From Alviniconcha marisindica (taxonomy: Eukaryota > Mollusca > Gastropoda > Provannidae): a stretch of DNA of 64,000 nucleotides. Positions 21,090-34,556 of the stretch are shown here, in pieces. A program made the position numbers and the translations under genes. Positions within the stretch are counted from its first letter, which is position 1. Every line of letters starts with the position of its first letter. The notes below the pieces were generated by a model. The model was not told where the DNA came from and made no database searches. It worked only from the letters and a program-made list of their open reading frames with translations. Where the stretch lies: NCBI GenBank assembly GCA_018857735.1, contig JABMCL010000188.1:1299501-1363500 (forward strand), written 5' to 3'.

Positions 21090-21283
21090 TCCCCCAAACT
21101 TTGAAAATTGTTTAAGCTTAAAATGAGCCTTGAAAACTGTTGTAAGCTTAAGCTTAAAATGAGCCTTGAAAACTGTTTAAACTTAAAATGAGCCATGAAA
21201 ATTGTTTTGAACTTAAAACAAGCCTTGAAAATTGTTTTAAGCTTAAAATGAGCCGTGAAAATTGTTTTAAAATTGAAATGAAC
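21090..21283. repeat. Degenerate minisatellite of about 30 bp
   Basis: Repeats of TTAAAATGAGCCTTGAAAA and AACTGTTTTAAGC variants. Confidence 0.8.
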
Positions 21284-21985
21284 CTATTTTCTTGATACCC
21301 ATGGTTGTGTGAAGAGAATTGATTGCTATTGTTGACATTGCTGTCCTGATAAACTATTTTGATGTCCCTACTGTGTTCATGTGGATAACAGAGAACACAT
21401 AATAGACAAATGGAGGTACAATTGGCTATGCTTAGATGCTTGTATACCAAAAAGGTGGTACTCAGAGTGTCAGTGTGTGTGGGAACGTACCACTTTGCCA
21501 GGTGGCGGTCTGCTGACTTTTTCTCTGTGCCAGATTGCCAAGTGCCAGTTTGCCAACAGTGCAATACTGGTGTGTGTGTTGAGAAAAAGAGGGCATGAGT
21601 GTGTGTTAAAACATTTATGTCCGTGGCTCATGTTGTGTACAACACACATAAACACAGATGCACGTTTGTATAGACACAGTCATGCGTGTGCATGCTAGTA
21701 CTAGACACACACCAACGCATAAACCACTGCTCAGCATAGATTCAACAGTCTTCATGATTGTAACACTTCCAAACACCAGTGAAAAACTGCTCCTGGTATA
21801 AGGGTTCAGGCCCCAAAGTTCTAAGTCGGCAGACTGGCACACATCAAACTAAGTTGGCAGAATGGCACACATCAAACTAAGTTGGCAGAATGGCACTCGG
21901 CTTTAAAAAAAGGAGCAAACTGGCCTGTAACCATGGATACGTGCGTTACTCAGCTTGTGTGCTCAAGCTTTAAGTATAGTTTAAG

Positions 21986-22195
<210 letters not shown>

Positions 22196-22715
22196 CCAAG
22201 TGTGAGTATTGTTTAAGACTGAGTAATGTGTGCACGTTCCAAGTTTGAGTATTGTTTAAGACTGAACGTATGGGTGTATACGTAGCGTGACGTGTATTTT
22301 GGCGGATGCCAACGAGTGTGATATTTGCAGGGCAGGCAGAGTAGTATCCAACTTGCGCTTTATTTCGTTCTGACAAGGTAGGGCAGCTCCTGGCTGCACC
22401 CACGTTTGGAATGGCCTGCAGTGGCCACTCAGTGCAATGCAAAGTAAATGATGTTCAATGGCAGGCTGCTCTTCTCTTTTTTACGGGGCATTGTGAACAA
22501 CAGTGTTCTGCAAATGTGATTTTTAACGTGAACCAGGGTCTGGCGGTTTTAAAAGAAAGGTAATATTGTGCTGGAGAGGTCTGGACAAAAATGTTCTAGA
22601 AAAATCGAAAACTGTGTAATAATTATATAGTCCAGGATGCATGGTGACATGTTTTATATATATATATGTAATATATATTTTGAAGTGAAAATGTTTTGAA
22701 TTTAGGATGGTATTT

Positions 22716-22892
22716 GGTTGGAGAGGTTCAAACCAGGATCACCTTTGTCATAGTGTGGTTGAAGAGGTTCAAAGCAGGATCATCTTTGTCCTAGTCTGGT
22801 TGGAGAGGTTCAAAGCAGGATCACCTTTGTCCTAGTCTGGTTGGAGAGGTTCAAAGCAAGATCACCTTTGTCCTAGTCTGGTTGGAGAGGTT
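22716..22892. repeat. 41-bp minisatellite, about 4.3 copies
   Basis: The unit has GGTTGGAGAGGTTCAAAGCA and GATCACCTTTGTCCTAGTC. Confidence 0.92.
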
Positions 22893-23384
22893 CTACCATT
22901 CTTGTATACAGATAGATATTTTAAAGGAATCTTACACTGAGAGTGCTTTTAAAGGAAAGAGATTTTGCTGTTGTTTTTTACCTTAGCATTTTCACCATAC
23001 AGGTGACCTTACTATTTTTTAACCCCTGAGTGGAGACCAGGGTATACCTGATGTCTCACCACAGTCTGGAATCTTAGGGCTGTCATTTGTTTCTCTTTTC
23101 CTATATCCTCTCTTGTTTTTCTGTCTAGTCATCGTGCTCTGTTTGTTTCTTGCTCATTTTTATGCTCATGGTCCATTCTCCTGCCTTTTTTACAGACAAT
23201 TCATGAACGTTTTTCATTAAGAGTGAGGCTTATTTGTATGGCTTTTGTTGAGCAGTTATGAGACGATGGTAGGTGATGTGTTCAACTTGCTGTCATATTG
23301 CACTGGTCTTTGCCAGTATGCATTTATGTAAAACATTTTTTTTTTTTTTTTTTATTCTGTCCATTCCTTTAGAAAAATTGTTTT

Positions 23385-23690
23385 CTTTCTTTCATCTGAT
23401 ATTGATAAACAGAATGGTTGACGATACCAGCATGTCCTAGCCCTATGCGCTCTTTTAACAGGAGCAGTATTGAAGGGACTAACTTCAGAAATTTGTGTTT
23501 GATGTTTATGTATGTTTTGTTTTATGTTTGTGTAGGGACTGGTCTAGGGGACTGACTTGAGAAACGGTTTATATGAGAAGAGTGTTGAATTGCGCATTTA
23601 CTTACAATTGAGTGTGATTGTCCTCAGGTGATCCTTTGTGGTTGACTGGATGTTAAAATCCAGTTACTACTGCTACCACCATTTTTAAAT
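23385..23690. repeat. Family F dispersed repeat
   Basis: The blocks ACGATACCAGCATGTCCTAG and GACTGGATGTTAAAATCCAG recur in reverse at 56525-57135, with partial copies at 24045-24085, 36335-36385 and 59170-59240. Confidence 0.6.
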
Positions 23691-26429
23691 TACCAGTTGC
23701 ATTACCGTGTTTACCTCTCCATTTACCCTATTCCATCTTACTAGTCACCTCGACTGATTCTGTACATTTGGCCTGAGAAATGATTTGCATTATTATGAGG
23801 TTTTTTTATAAATAGAGGCATGGAAAGAGGAGGCACTAGACAATCTTCCTTGAAAGAACGAGAGACGGCCATCGTCAATCAGACAAACATTGGAACCGTT
23901 TCAAAGGCAACGTTGGGAAAACTTCTGAGAGACAGGGTGGAGCGCATGTGGGTTTTTCCGAGAGCATAGATACCATCTTGAACTAAATGGAACCGAACTG
24001 AATTGAAATATGCATTTGCTTCTGACAGATTTGATCATCGTGCAGTGACCCTGTGCAGTTAGAAGGATGTTAAAATCCAATTACTGATTACTAACTAGCC
24101 AGTTTAGCTTTTTAATCTTAGCTGACGTATTTTTTGACATTTTTTTATATGCCCGATTTAAACAATCAGTTTGTCCAAAAATGTTTGTAAATAGTTCTGT
24201 TCACTACACCATCTCTTATACAATTGGTGAGCACATTGAAAAAAATAAAAATCATTTGCCTTCAGCACCAATCAGAATGAGAATGCATGCAGCCACCCCT
24301 ATATTATTGTTCCCTGTCTGTGTTTATCAGCCACTTGAGACGCGAGTGCTGTGGCCTGGATGACTGAAAACAGGGACACCTGACTGCCCGTGCTAATGAC
24401 TGACCTTTGGGGACGATGTTGATTTGTCGACTTGAAGGAACTAGCCGTCTCAAAGCAAGTTTTGTCTTAAAAGGCTGGCCTTTCTTTAAAATGCACCACT
24501 GATTATATTTTCAGTTTACCATCCTTTTGTGTCAGTCACAGTTACTGCTACTCAACTTTTGAAAACGCTGTCATGTGTCGCAACTTGCCACAGTTAACCT
24601 AACAGCTGCTTTGATCTTGTTCTTCATGCAGCAGAAGTATGGGCCTCGTGTGCCTCATACTGAAAAAGATGCTGCGTGCAACATAGGCAAGATGGATCAC
24701 TTGTGATCGTTGTGTGCAACCAGCTTGCTACCTGCCGTGAACAAAACAAAGTTTGAAAACTGAATATAAGAAATCAGGGGAGCACTTTAAACCAGAATCT
24801 GTGATATGTAGTTTTTATTTTGTTCTCTTCTTTATGTTGGACAAAGCTTGTTTTGATATGGCTGGTTCCTTTAATTTAAACCAGGACAACGTCCTTTTCT
24901 TTTGTTGTTGTTGTGCATTCACATGTATACTCCAGAATTTTTCTTGTTGGGCAGTAAGGGTTGCTTTTTGTAAGAAGACATCCGATCCACGAGTTACAGC
25001 ACTCAGATTAATGCCGTGAAGCATTGCTGCAGAATTTGGCGGGGACCAAAGAAAGAAAAAAATCATTACCATGTGGTTCATTACAATTTGTATGACTACA
25101 CTTCCTTGTTTGCTTTTATATAATGGACAGTGTACTCCAGTGGAAAAATGACACTTTAATTTGTATACATTGATTTCGAATAAGGAGGTGACTGCTGGAA
25201 GCAGAATTTGAACCCAAAATTCTTTGGTCCCTTGCCAGTGCCCACTCATCCACACCACCTTCTTACCCGACAAGTGGTAATACAGCTGCCTCCACAGCAG
25301 GAAGAACTGCATGTTAGGAAAACAAACTGTGTACAGCACTTTTTAAGTGACCTCAGCCCTCTGCTTGCTTGTATGTTTTGCACTCTGTTCAGATATTTGT
25401 GAAGTAAGATGACTGACACTGCACCCAGAAGAGTCCGAGATTTAAGAATTTGGTGGCAGAAGTAAGGCTTTGTAAAAAAAAAAAAAAAAAATCAAATAAA
25501 AAACACCGAAACCCCACATTTGATCTTCATGGTTTTGATGTTTAACGTGTGTGTTGAGGTGGTCTTGAATGTTTGCATCAGCGTAACGCAAGGCAAAATG
25601 TGTGAACTTGCCTCTGCAATCTGTGCTTGGTGTTTTTAATAAGAATAAAGGGCACGCATTACTGATGGTGCCAGTAAATATCACCAAAAGCTGCAGCCAC
25701 TGAAACCCAAATGCACCTGCTTTTTTCACTGCCTCACCAAAAAAGTTGCACATGCAGTATGCATCACACGTCTCAGTTAGTTGACTGACTATTGAGTGTT
25801 TGCATTCTTGACCCTCCCCCCTCCCCCGCAACAACAAACAAAAAATGCACGCACGGAGAGACGCACAAACTGATCGAGCAGCAAAGTTTTGAAGCATTTA
25901 TTTCCATGTAAATTCCATATAATCATGCTTGGTTGAAACAATACTGTACACAAAACAAAGGAAATGTACACAACAGCAAAACGGACACAAGGAAGCACTG
26001 TAATATATCTGCAGGTCTGTTGACAAGAAGTATGGCCAGCATTGATACAGTTGAACCATTGAGAAACACCACCTTGAACAATCCACAACAGTGCACTCTT
26101 AAACTAGCAGCACTCATCCAGATTTTCATCTAATCATCATAACATGCATAATCATAGTTAATAGTTAATCATAGCTTTTTTCTCCTTTTTTTTTATGTTG
26201 CCATCAAAAGACCAATTTTTATCCTCAATTTACCCACAAAGGTCTCTAAAACACAAAGCCTTCAGGATCTAGAACTGAAGGGCCAATACAGTTTCAGTAA
26301 GTACATAGGCCTGATTGGTCTCGCCTGGCTTTAAGGGCATTATTATACTGCGTGAAGTTGCTTTGTGAAATGCTTTTGGCAATTTAGCCAATCCTGAAGG
26401 TACCTTGCTGAGGGGACTCTGTAAGTCTT

Positions 26430-26745
26430 GTTGTTAATAACTTTTATATCGCGCTATTCTCCGCTCTTGAGCAGACTCATTGCGCTCGCATGTGATTCTA
26501 CATGAGTGAATAGCTTTTTATAGCACATTTTTGAATATCCACCAAACGGGTGTACTTACAGCGCTGGCATGGCTGGTGCCATATGAAACTGCTGCCATCT
26601 TGGCACATTCTGTGTACACCATACAACCATGCATCTTCATGCAAAGCCACATACGTAAGGTGCATGCGTGTTTAGCTGTAACTTGCCACCTGCACTTCTG
26701 GCAGAATGACCGGGGTCTTTTATGTGCTACTGTGGTATGACGGGT
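26430..26745 (-). mobile_element. Family A SINE-like repeat, nearly full length
   Basis: The longest copy in the window. On the minus strand it ends GAGCGGAGAATAGCGCGAT and would be followed by an ATT-type tail, as at 48925-49068. 26746-27930 holds nothing else recognised. Confidence 0.75.
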
Positions 26746-27932
26746 TTGGAATGGATACCTTGACTGCTTAAAGTTATTGACTTGCATGTATTATCATGCT
26801 TCCAGTGCCCCACCATTTTTGTATCAAGAACCAAAGTGAAAGAAAATACATTCACAAGCTGGAGAAGCTATATTATGATCAGCTTTTTGAGTTGATGTTT
26901 GTCCAAAAATGTAAGCAGATTTTATTCACAGCCGATTCATTCGGTTCCGCCATCCACTACTGAAGAATGTTGCTGTTGCTTCAGATGTTTTGACATACCT
27001 GAGTGCAAGAAAAAAGTGGGTTGTGATGCAGGGCACGCAAGGGCTTGGCTCTACAGGGGTTCCGAAGCTACAGCGGTAAGTTCCAGAGTACTCTCAGTAC
27101 TGAACAAGTGCTGGCACTGGAGACCCGGAAGCGACATTTCGCACAATTTCTCGTACACTGAAAATCCGGGGATGAAGCTGCACAGAACATCAAGGAGTTT
27201 TCAGATGCAAAAGACTGGTTTTCTGTTACAGTTCCAATGTACCTCTAGTGTGGCGAACACTAGCAAAGTAAAAAACAAATACACATTTTGAACACATAGG
27301 ATAAGATTTCAGCTTCTCAACAGAATGCACCAATGCTTTAAGAGTATCTGTACTGAACAGACATGTATACGCACACAACACTGCAGGATTCACTTACAAG
27401 TCGAGGCTGGAACTAACACACACACATATGACAGAGATCAAAACATCTACACATGTAGACTGACTAGCTTAGTAAACTACCAACACACTTGATTTTCATC
27501 AGGATTTCAATGCTTTGTTCAGGGATGATAAATCTGCATGACTGGAAATGATGCTAAAAGTAAATAAATAAATAAGACTAATAAAACCCTGGCATTTTTA
27601 ACGAGAACAGTTCAGATTAAGTGGACACGGGAGTGCTGGAGAAAGGGTGGCGGAAGAATATTCTGCAAGTAGATTGCTATCGCTATGACTGACTGTTCAC
27701 TGTAATCAACTTTTCCCTTGGTTTGCTTTGATCAAGGAAATGGGGCAACGCATCCGATCCAAATCTACACACGGGCCTGACTGTGTACTAGTCCCCTCAC
27801 TTTCTAGATCCCTAACCATTTTACATCTGGACGCAACCTCCCCATTATCTGGCTACCATCTCTTCATTACCCAGCTACAGACTCCAGCACATTGCAGCCA
27901 TTACAACGGCAGCACAGAAAAGACAGGAAGAT

Positions 27933-28110
27933 GCAGAGTTCAGGAGCTATGTGAAGGTCGAGGTGGCCGTCCTGGGATTTCCATCCTAATGAGCCTTACG
28001 GTTTCTGTGGAAGTTAGGCAACACTGAACCGCGCTGCGGCATTCGTCACAATTTGTCCCTAATATGTCAACCGATATCTGAGGACATGAAGCTCTACCTC
28101 ATCATCAACA
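27933..28110. repeat. R1 repeat copy, reverse orientation
   Basis: It carries the reverse complement of the R1 blocks, for example GTCGAGGTGGCCGTCCTGGG and GGTTTCTGTGGAAGTTA. Confidence 0.8.
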
Positions 28111-30035
28111 ACAGGAAGATGGCAGTGTGAGCTGGAGTGTCTGTGTGGTGGATGCGTACGTGAACATGAAGGAGAGAGTGTTGGTTAAACAAACTCTGCA
28201 GAGAAGGATGACCAGCGAGTTGCCTCCGGCAACCAGCAGCAGGAACCAAACTATGGTAGGCCAGCGCTGCTGCTTCAAGTCTGATGCTGAAGCTCACATG
28301 GACTGCAGCTGGTTCAACTTGGCAAAACAGTCTTCATAGCAGTAGTAGCTAGCAGTACTGTGGTAAGCCCAGCTGAGCAAAAGTCGGTGGGGGGTGGGGG
28401 CTGGGGGGGGGGGGGGGGGGGGGGAGGGGGGGAGGGGGAGGGGAGGGCAGGGGGTATGATTTGGAGAGAGGCTCACCCAGCCTTCAACACAGCTTTTGAA
28501 GGAGTCAGGGGAGTTGGAGGAGAAGGCAGTGGAAGGAATTGAGTTCCAGATGCGGATGGCAGCAGGGAAGGAGTGGGAGAATGTGTCCGTCTAAGTGTGA
28601 GGGACTATCAGTTTTCGTCTAAGTGTGAGGGACTGTCAGTTTTCCTGGTTGTCCTCTTACGGCCTACTGTTGGGTTGGGTCTAAAATAGCTCACAGTCCA
28701 TGCAATCCTCTCAGTCCTCACAACTTCACTCAATGTGAATTCACTCAGCGTGATGCTGCCACAGATCACAACCACCGCCAACCTCACAACAGACATCAGA
28801 CTGTGACGGCATGAAACTCCTCAGCACCAGGAACATTCACTTCTGCAGCCTGTCCGACTCCAGAACATCTCATTTCAAACTACTGGACAAAGAAAAGAAT
28901 TCTGTGCCACCTTTTGTCCCGTGGTATCAATTTCAAGGTCACTTGTACCACAGCTATCAGTCTTACTGGAACATTCAAGACGCAACAACTGTCTTAAATT
29001 ATCAAAACCGTAACTGAAATATTTATCCTGAAGATTTGCAGCTCTACATAATTATGTGCATCATACAACATCTAACATGAGCCGAGACGAATACAGGCAT
29101 GCAAAGTGGTCTCTGTTAACACTTGGGTTCAGGTGTGGCTGCATAAGAGTCAGGATAGCAGTTGCTTTTTAGAAGTTGTTATTCGCTGACCAGCTATAAT
29201 ACTTTAGATATTTATTGCATGGTTGGAATAAACTGTGTATAACGGCCTCGAAAGATGAACACAAGTCTAATTTGTGGAACATGACAATGACATAAATGTA
29301 GTATAAATATAGTAATAGAGAGGAACATTATCAACACAGACATGAGAGTTATCTCCCTTAGACTATAAGAAAAGCTTCTGGCAGTAACTGTGGGTGGGGG
29401 GGAAGGGGCGGGGGGCACAGTTCATGCAATCACATTAAAATCAGAAAGTAATCTGTTGTTCAGGTTTGACCAAGGAATGTGGACCCTGACAGCGCTCAAA
29501 AACATTAAGAGGGAGAAATTCTGAGGTTTTATAAAACATTTTTGTTTACATATCTTAACTACCAAGAAGCATATATATATGCATACATAGCAACTGCCAT
29601 CTCCACTCTGGTAACAGCCATGCATTTCATGCTCACCACTCCATGTGCTGTACACCCATCCACAAGGCTTTGTGCATGGTGCAGTCACACCTCCTCAACA
29701 CCAAGCCAAACAAAATCTTAAATAATCTCATATAAACCCAAATGTACGTTATATCATATAAGCAAACAGCATATATAAGCACTGTCTGGGACTGAAATCA
29801 TCCGACTCAAGATCAGACCAGAAGAGCAAACACTCAGATGACTCACATTCAAAAACTAGAAAATACAACTTTTCTCTGGAACTTCAGGTTGGACAAACCC
29901 CAGTCAAAAATAGCACTACATCTATGACCTAACCCCTGCATTTAACAATCACACAAACCATGTGCTTCGTCCAGAGCAGCTTCCCTTAACCACACGCACG
30001 TGTTGTGTTGTTGCTCGAGGTGAGGGTGGGGGTAG

Positions 30036-30069
<34 letters not shown>

Positions 30070-32340
30070 GTTGGGTGTAACAGGCTAGTGACGTCTATTG
30101 GCGAGCTTACACTAGGCCCATTCCCGTGTCAGTTGAGTCCAGGCGGGGATGTTTTTAGTTTTTAGTGCGTAGGATCTTGGATGGGTCAGGGTGGTAGTGG
30201 CCAGGGGAGTAAGCCGGCGGGGTTAATTAATTAATTTGTTATAGATAATTCTTATAATTGCTTTTATTAGGACAGTAACTTTTAAGAGGGGGTCCTTGGG
30301 AAGTGGCAATTTTATTTTATTGACATGTGATATGTACAGCTTGATGCCAGTGGGATTTTCTCAAGTTGTTATCTGTGAATGACTTTTTACCAGGATTTTT
30401 TATTTTCATTTCTTTTATTTGCTGTTGTTGTAATTAAATGTTTTATGATTGGAGTGAATGTGTGATGAGTGTACTTGGCACCACAAAACATTCCTCGTGC
30501 AATCAGTGTATAGACACTTGGCAATAAAGTTGTATTGTATCGTATTAACTTTTAACTTGTCTCGGTATGAACTTGCTAAGAATTTCAACTTTCCGTCTTA
30601 GCAGTTTGATGCTGCTGTAACCTTAAAAGTTTAGTCAAGATTTGATGCAAAACTCCTAACACTGGTTTACAACCTTCCTCCAACCACTGCCGTTAAACCA
30701 CTGTTTACATCATAGGTCTCCAAAACTGTCAGCTAACGGACAGTATTTCATTGGTGCTCACATCGCAGTCACCACGTAAGCAACATGAATTATGACTGAT
30801 CCCAATGATGATGCTGGCACAAATAAACCAAAAATTGTCTGAGATGGATTTTTTTTTACCCAGGGTGGATGCACCTGACATTTATACTGATGTTTCAACA
30901 CTATATTGCTTCTTAGCGCTCAAACTTTGAGCAAATTTTCCGGAGGGTGTTGACACTACGAGACTTAGAGCGATGATTTCAGTGGACAGATGCACTGAGA
31001 CGAGGTGTGTCCCTACACTGGTGTAAAACAATACAGCAGAGTTCGGAGGAAGGGTGCCAAAAAGCGAGGCATGGAGTGTGGATTTGATACTGATCAGATT
31101 CATACAAAAATGATGATTTTACATGTTTTTGCCACCTGGCTGGTCACAGCCCAACACTGACATAGCTGTCAACCCCTTTTGGGAGTAAACCTTAGTTTAG
31201 AGTTTGTGAACCTGTATTTCCTTTATGCAGGCTGGGGTCTTTTGTTTTTTGCTGGTGGCAGTGGCATTTTGAATTCCAACTGGCACGTGTAGCAGTGGAA
31301 GGAAGAAGCAATGTTGTGTGAAATTCACATGCGTGACTTCAAATCTCACTTCCAACAAGATTTCTTAGCCTAGTGCAACAGGCCAGTTAGTGTGCATCTG
31401 GTGATGGCGTGTGTCAGCTGCTCATTTGGCAGTGTTTCAATCTTTTAGCTCAGTTTAAAACAACAACAAAATCTCATGGAAATTATGTTTTCCTGTATCC
31501 ATTTTCCAATATGGCCATATCCCCCCCACATAATGAAAAAATGTATTTTATACTGGTAAACTGTATGGGTTGACAGGTATGCACTGATGGTTACATAGAC
31601 CCTCATATAAGCCATGTCTGTGCAAGACCCCATGTTGCCATATGTTTAGTGTTCATGCAAGTAAAAAAAGCAGGGACAAAAAAACGTAAAGCACCTAAGC
31701 AGTGTGTGCATCACAACAACGCTGACTATAGCAATATTACCCATCAAGGTTTCACATCCAAAGCACAAAAATTTGGTAAACAAACAAAACCCAGACCTTC
31801 TAACTTTTTCAAATTAAAGCTCTGGACATCAAAATTAGTTGATTAACTTACTGACAGCATATCTCCATAATTTTTCTCTTTGTGTAGATGATCATCGTAA
31901 ATGTTGCACCCTCCGCCCTTCCCCTTGAAGAGAAGACATTAAATTGAGGCCAGTTCACAAAAGTCTTGACCTTCTGATTCAGTTTAGCGGTGCTGCACTG
32001 AGCTCTCTCTCTTTCACGCTCGACTATTTTTCCAGATGTATCACTCAACAACAACAGAAACGACACACCACTGTCTAAATTCTCATTGAATAGAAAACTG
32101 CTTTATACAAATGGGTTGAATGAGCCTGCCGGTTTTATGAGTGAGACATCCGGGAAAACAGTCAAGCGAGAAAGTTTGGAACAATTCAGCGCAACACCGC
32201 TGAACTGAATCAGCCAAGGCCAAAAACAGCCCATGCACTGACACGCAGCAGGTGAAAATATTGTGAATGACACAAACACACACAAATACAGACATTTCCT
32301 GCCAACCATAATAGGCCACAAAATAATACCCATGTCCTTC
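28111..32340. other. Gene-free stretch
   Basis: No coding exon was recognised. It holds a G-rich tract at 28404-28450, a G29 run at 30040-30068, and a LINE/SINE-type end CAATAAAGTTGTATTGTATCG at about 30521. The remaining sequence is unassigned and AT-rich. Confidence 0.5.
30040..30068. repeat. Poly-G tract (29 nt)
   Basis: The longest clean G run noted in the window. Confidence 0.95.
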
Positions 32341-32342
32341 AG

Positions 32343-32428
32343 TCCAGGTTTTGACTGACACTCGCCCTGATATAACTGTACCGGTTGACTGGGCGTAAAA
32401 CACCAACTTACTTACTTACTTACTTGAC
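32343..32428 (+). mobile_element. Family E SINE 3' tail
   Basis: CGCCCTGATATAAC, GGTTGACTGGGCGTAAAACACCAA and a (CTTA)n tail. The same tail occurs at 53208-53266. This tail type is widespread in mollusc SINEs. Confidence 0.65.
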
Positions 32429-32762
32429 TGACACATACAAAGACACAAATTAAAGCCTGCAAAGAGCACCTCCATTTAATGCCAATATTTCACACTCATG
32501 AGTATTTGGTGCTGATTATCAAGTTTGATCCATTCCCCTCCAACTTCATCCAACAGATTCATTATTTCATGAGTACATCAGGATGAAAAACAGCAGCAAA
32601 AATTTAAACAAATACGATCAACCATCATTCTGATCATACAAACAAGAATAGCAATCACTTGGAAGAACCTTCAGAACACAAATATCTTATTTTTTTCAAA
32701 CTCACCTACAACTTATGACTTGTGATCACAGTAACTGGTATGAATGTGTAAAGTTGGCCATC

Positions 32763-32815
32763 TCGTACACAACACTCTTCTTCTGACACCCACGTGCTGA
32801 AAATCCAGCAATACA
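32763..32815 (+). pseudogene. LINE ORF fragment
   Basis: ACACTCTTCTTCTGACACCC and GCTGAAAATCCA closely match 51850-51888 in the LINE tail. Confidence 0.55.
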
Positions 32816-32817
32816 GC

Positions 32818-33070
32818 TTACCATACCCCTTCAGGAACATGATGTGCTGGTTACCACACCCTTCAGGAACGTGATGTGCTGGTTACCATACCCCTTGAGG
32901 AACATGATGTGCTGGTTACCACACCCCTTCAGGAACATGATGTGCTAGTTACCATTCCCCTTGAAAAACATGTGCTGGTTACCATACCCTTTCAGGAACA
33001 AGATGTGCTGGTTACCATACCCCTTCAGGAACGTGATGTGCTGGTTACCATGCCTCTTCAGAAACATCAC
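32818..33070. repeat. 33-bp minisatellite, about 7.5 copies
   Basis: The unit is GGTTACCATACCCCTTCAGG plus AACATGATGTGCT. The period is a multiple of three, so an 11-residue repeat frame stays open; not taken as a gene. Confidence 0.93.
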
Positions 33071-33186
33071 TTTTGCAGCATCCCAAAAGGCCTGACAACC
33101 ACTGGCTCTGCTCAGATGTCTGCAGAACCTCAACTACCTTGCAACACAGCTGGTTTCATTTTAAGGATTCCCATTTGGCCAAAATT

Positions 33187-33686
33187 CAGCATTACGTGCA
33201 GGTGCCAAGTGTTAATTTCCACATCCCTGGCTGCATTTTTGTACCCTTTGTACCCAACAGACTTAACAGGAGCTAACCCCACACATTCAGCATTATGTGC
33301 AGAGGTGCTGAGTGTTAATTTCCATATCCCTGGCTGCATTTTTGTACCCTTTGTACCCAACAGACTTAACAGGAGCTAACCCCACACATTCAGCATTACG
33401 TGCAGGTGCCAAGTGTTAATTTCCACATCCCTGGCTGCATTTTTGTACCCTTTGTACCCAACAGACTTAACAGGAGCTAACCCCACACATTCAGCATTAC
33501 GTGCAGGTGCCAAGTGTTAATTTCCATATCCCTGGCTGCATTTTTGTACCCTTTGTACCCAACAGACTTAACAGGAGTTAACCCACACATTCAGCATTAT
33601 GTGCAGAGGTGCCAAGTGTTAATTTCCATATCCCTGGCTGCATTTTTGTACCCTTTGTACCCAACAGACTTAACAGGAGTTAACCC
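33187..33686. repeat. 101-103 bp tandem array, about five copies
   Basis: The unit has CATTCAGCATTACGTGCAG, CCAAGTGTTAATTTCCA, CTGGCTGCATTTTTGTACCC and CAACAGACTTAACAGGAG. CTGCATT starts at 33231, 33334, 33435, 33536 and 33638. Confidence 0.95.
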
Positions 33687-33907
33687 ACCAAGTCCCGTTA
33701 ACGTACCGCTGCAGAGGGAGCCTGCAGACAGGCAGCCTACTTTCACGCAACTTTCTAGTACTTATTTCTGCTTGGCTGTGACTCTAAATGTATTTATTCA
33801 GTGCAGGCTTAATCAGTAAACCAAACTGCAACTGTTGACAGAGCTCGACACAAAGGGAGGTGAAGACAACTGGGAAGCATAAAGGGTGCAGAAATGTGAA
33901 GGGGTAC

Positions 33908-34556
33908 AGCAAATAGCACACCTGCTTTAAGTCCTACCTACTTTAAGTCCTTATCACAGTAAACAGCACACCTACTTTAAGTCCTACCTACGTTAAGTCC
34001 TTATCACAGTAAATAGCACACCTACTTTAAGTCCTACCTACTTTAAGTCCTTATCGCAGTAAATAGCACACCCACTTTAAGTCCTACCTACTTTAAGTCC
34101 TTATCACAGTAAATAGCACACCTACTTTAAGTCCAACCGACTTTAAGTCCTTATCACAGTAAATAGCCCACCTACTTTAAGTCCTACCTACTTTAAGTCC
34201 TTATTACAGTAAATAGCACACCCTACTTTAAGTCCTACCTACTTTAAGTCCTTATCACAGTAAATAGCCCACCTACTTTAAGTCCTACCTACTTTAAGTC
34301 CTTATCACAGTAAATAGCACACCCCTTTACTTACTCATACTTTAAGTCCTTATCACAGTAAATAGCACACCCACTTTAAGTCCTACCTACTTTAAGTCCT
34401 TATCACAGTAAATAGCACACCTACTTTAAGTCCTACCTACTTTAAGTCCTTATCACAGTAAACAGCACACCTACTTTAAGTCCTACCTACTTTAAGTCCT
34501 TATCACAGTAAATAGCACACCCACTTTAAGTCCTACCTACTTTAAGTCCTTATCAC
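33908..34556. repeat. 50-bp minisatellite, about 13 copies
   Basis: The unit is AGTAAATAGCACACCTACTT, TAAGTCCTACCTACTTTAAG, TCCTTATCAC. Each unit itself contains two CTACTTTAAGTCC halves. Confidence 0.95.

Noticed and set aside
32876..33379. 167-codon frame with VTIPLQEHD-like repeats
   Set aside because: It translates the 33-bp and 102-bp tandem arrays. There is no start context, domain or splice support.
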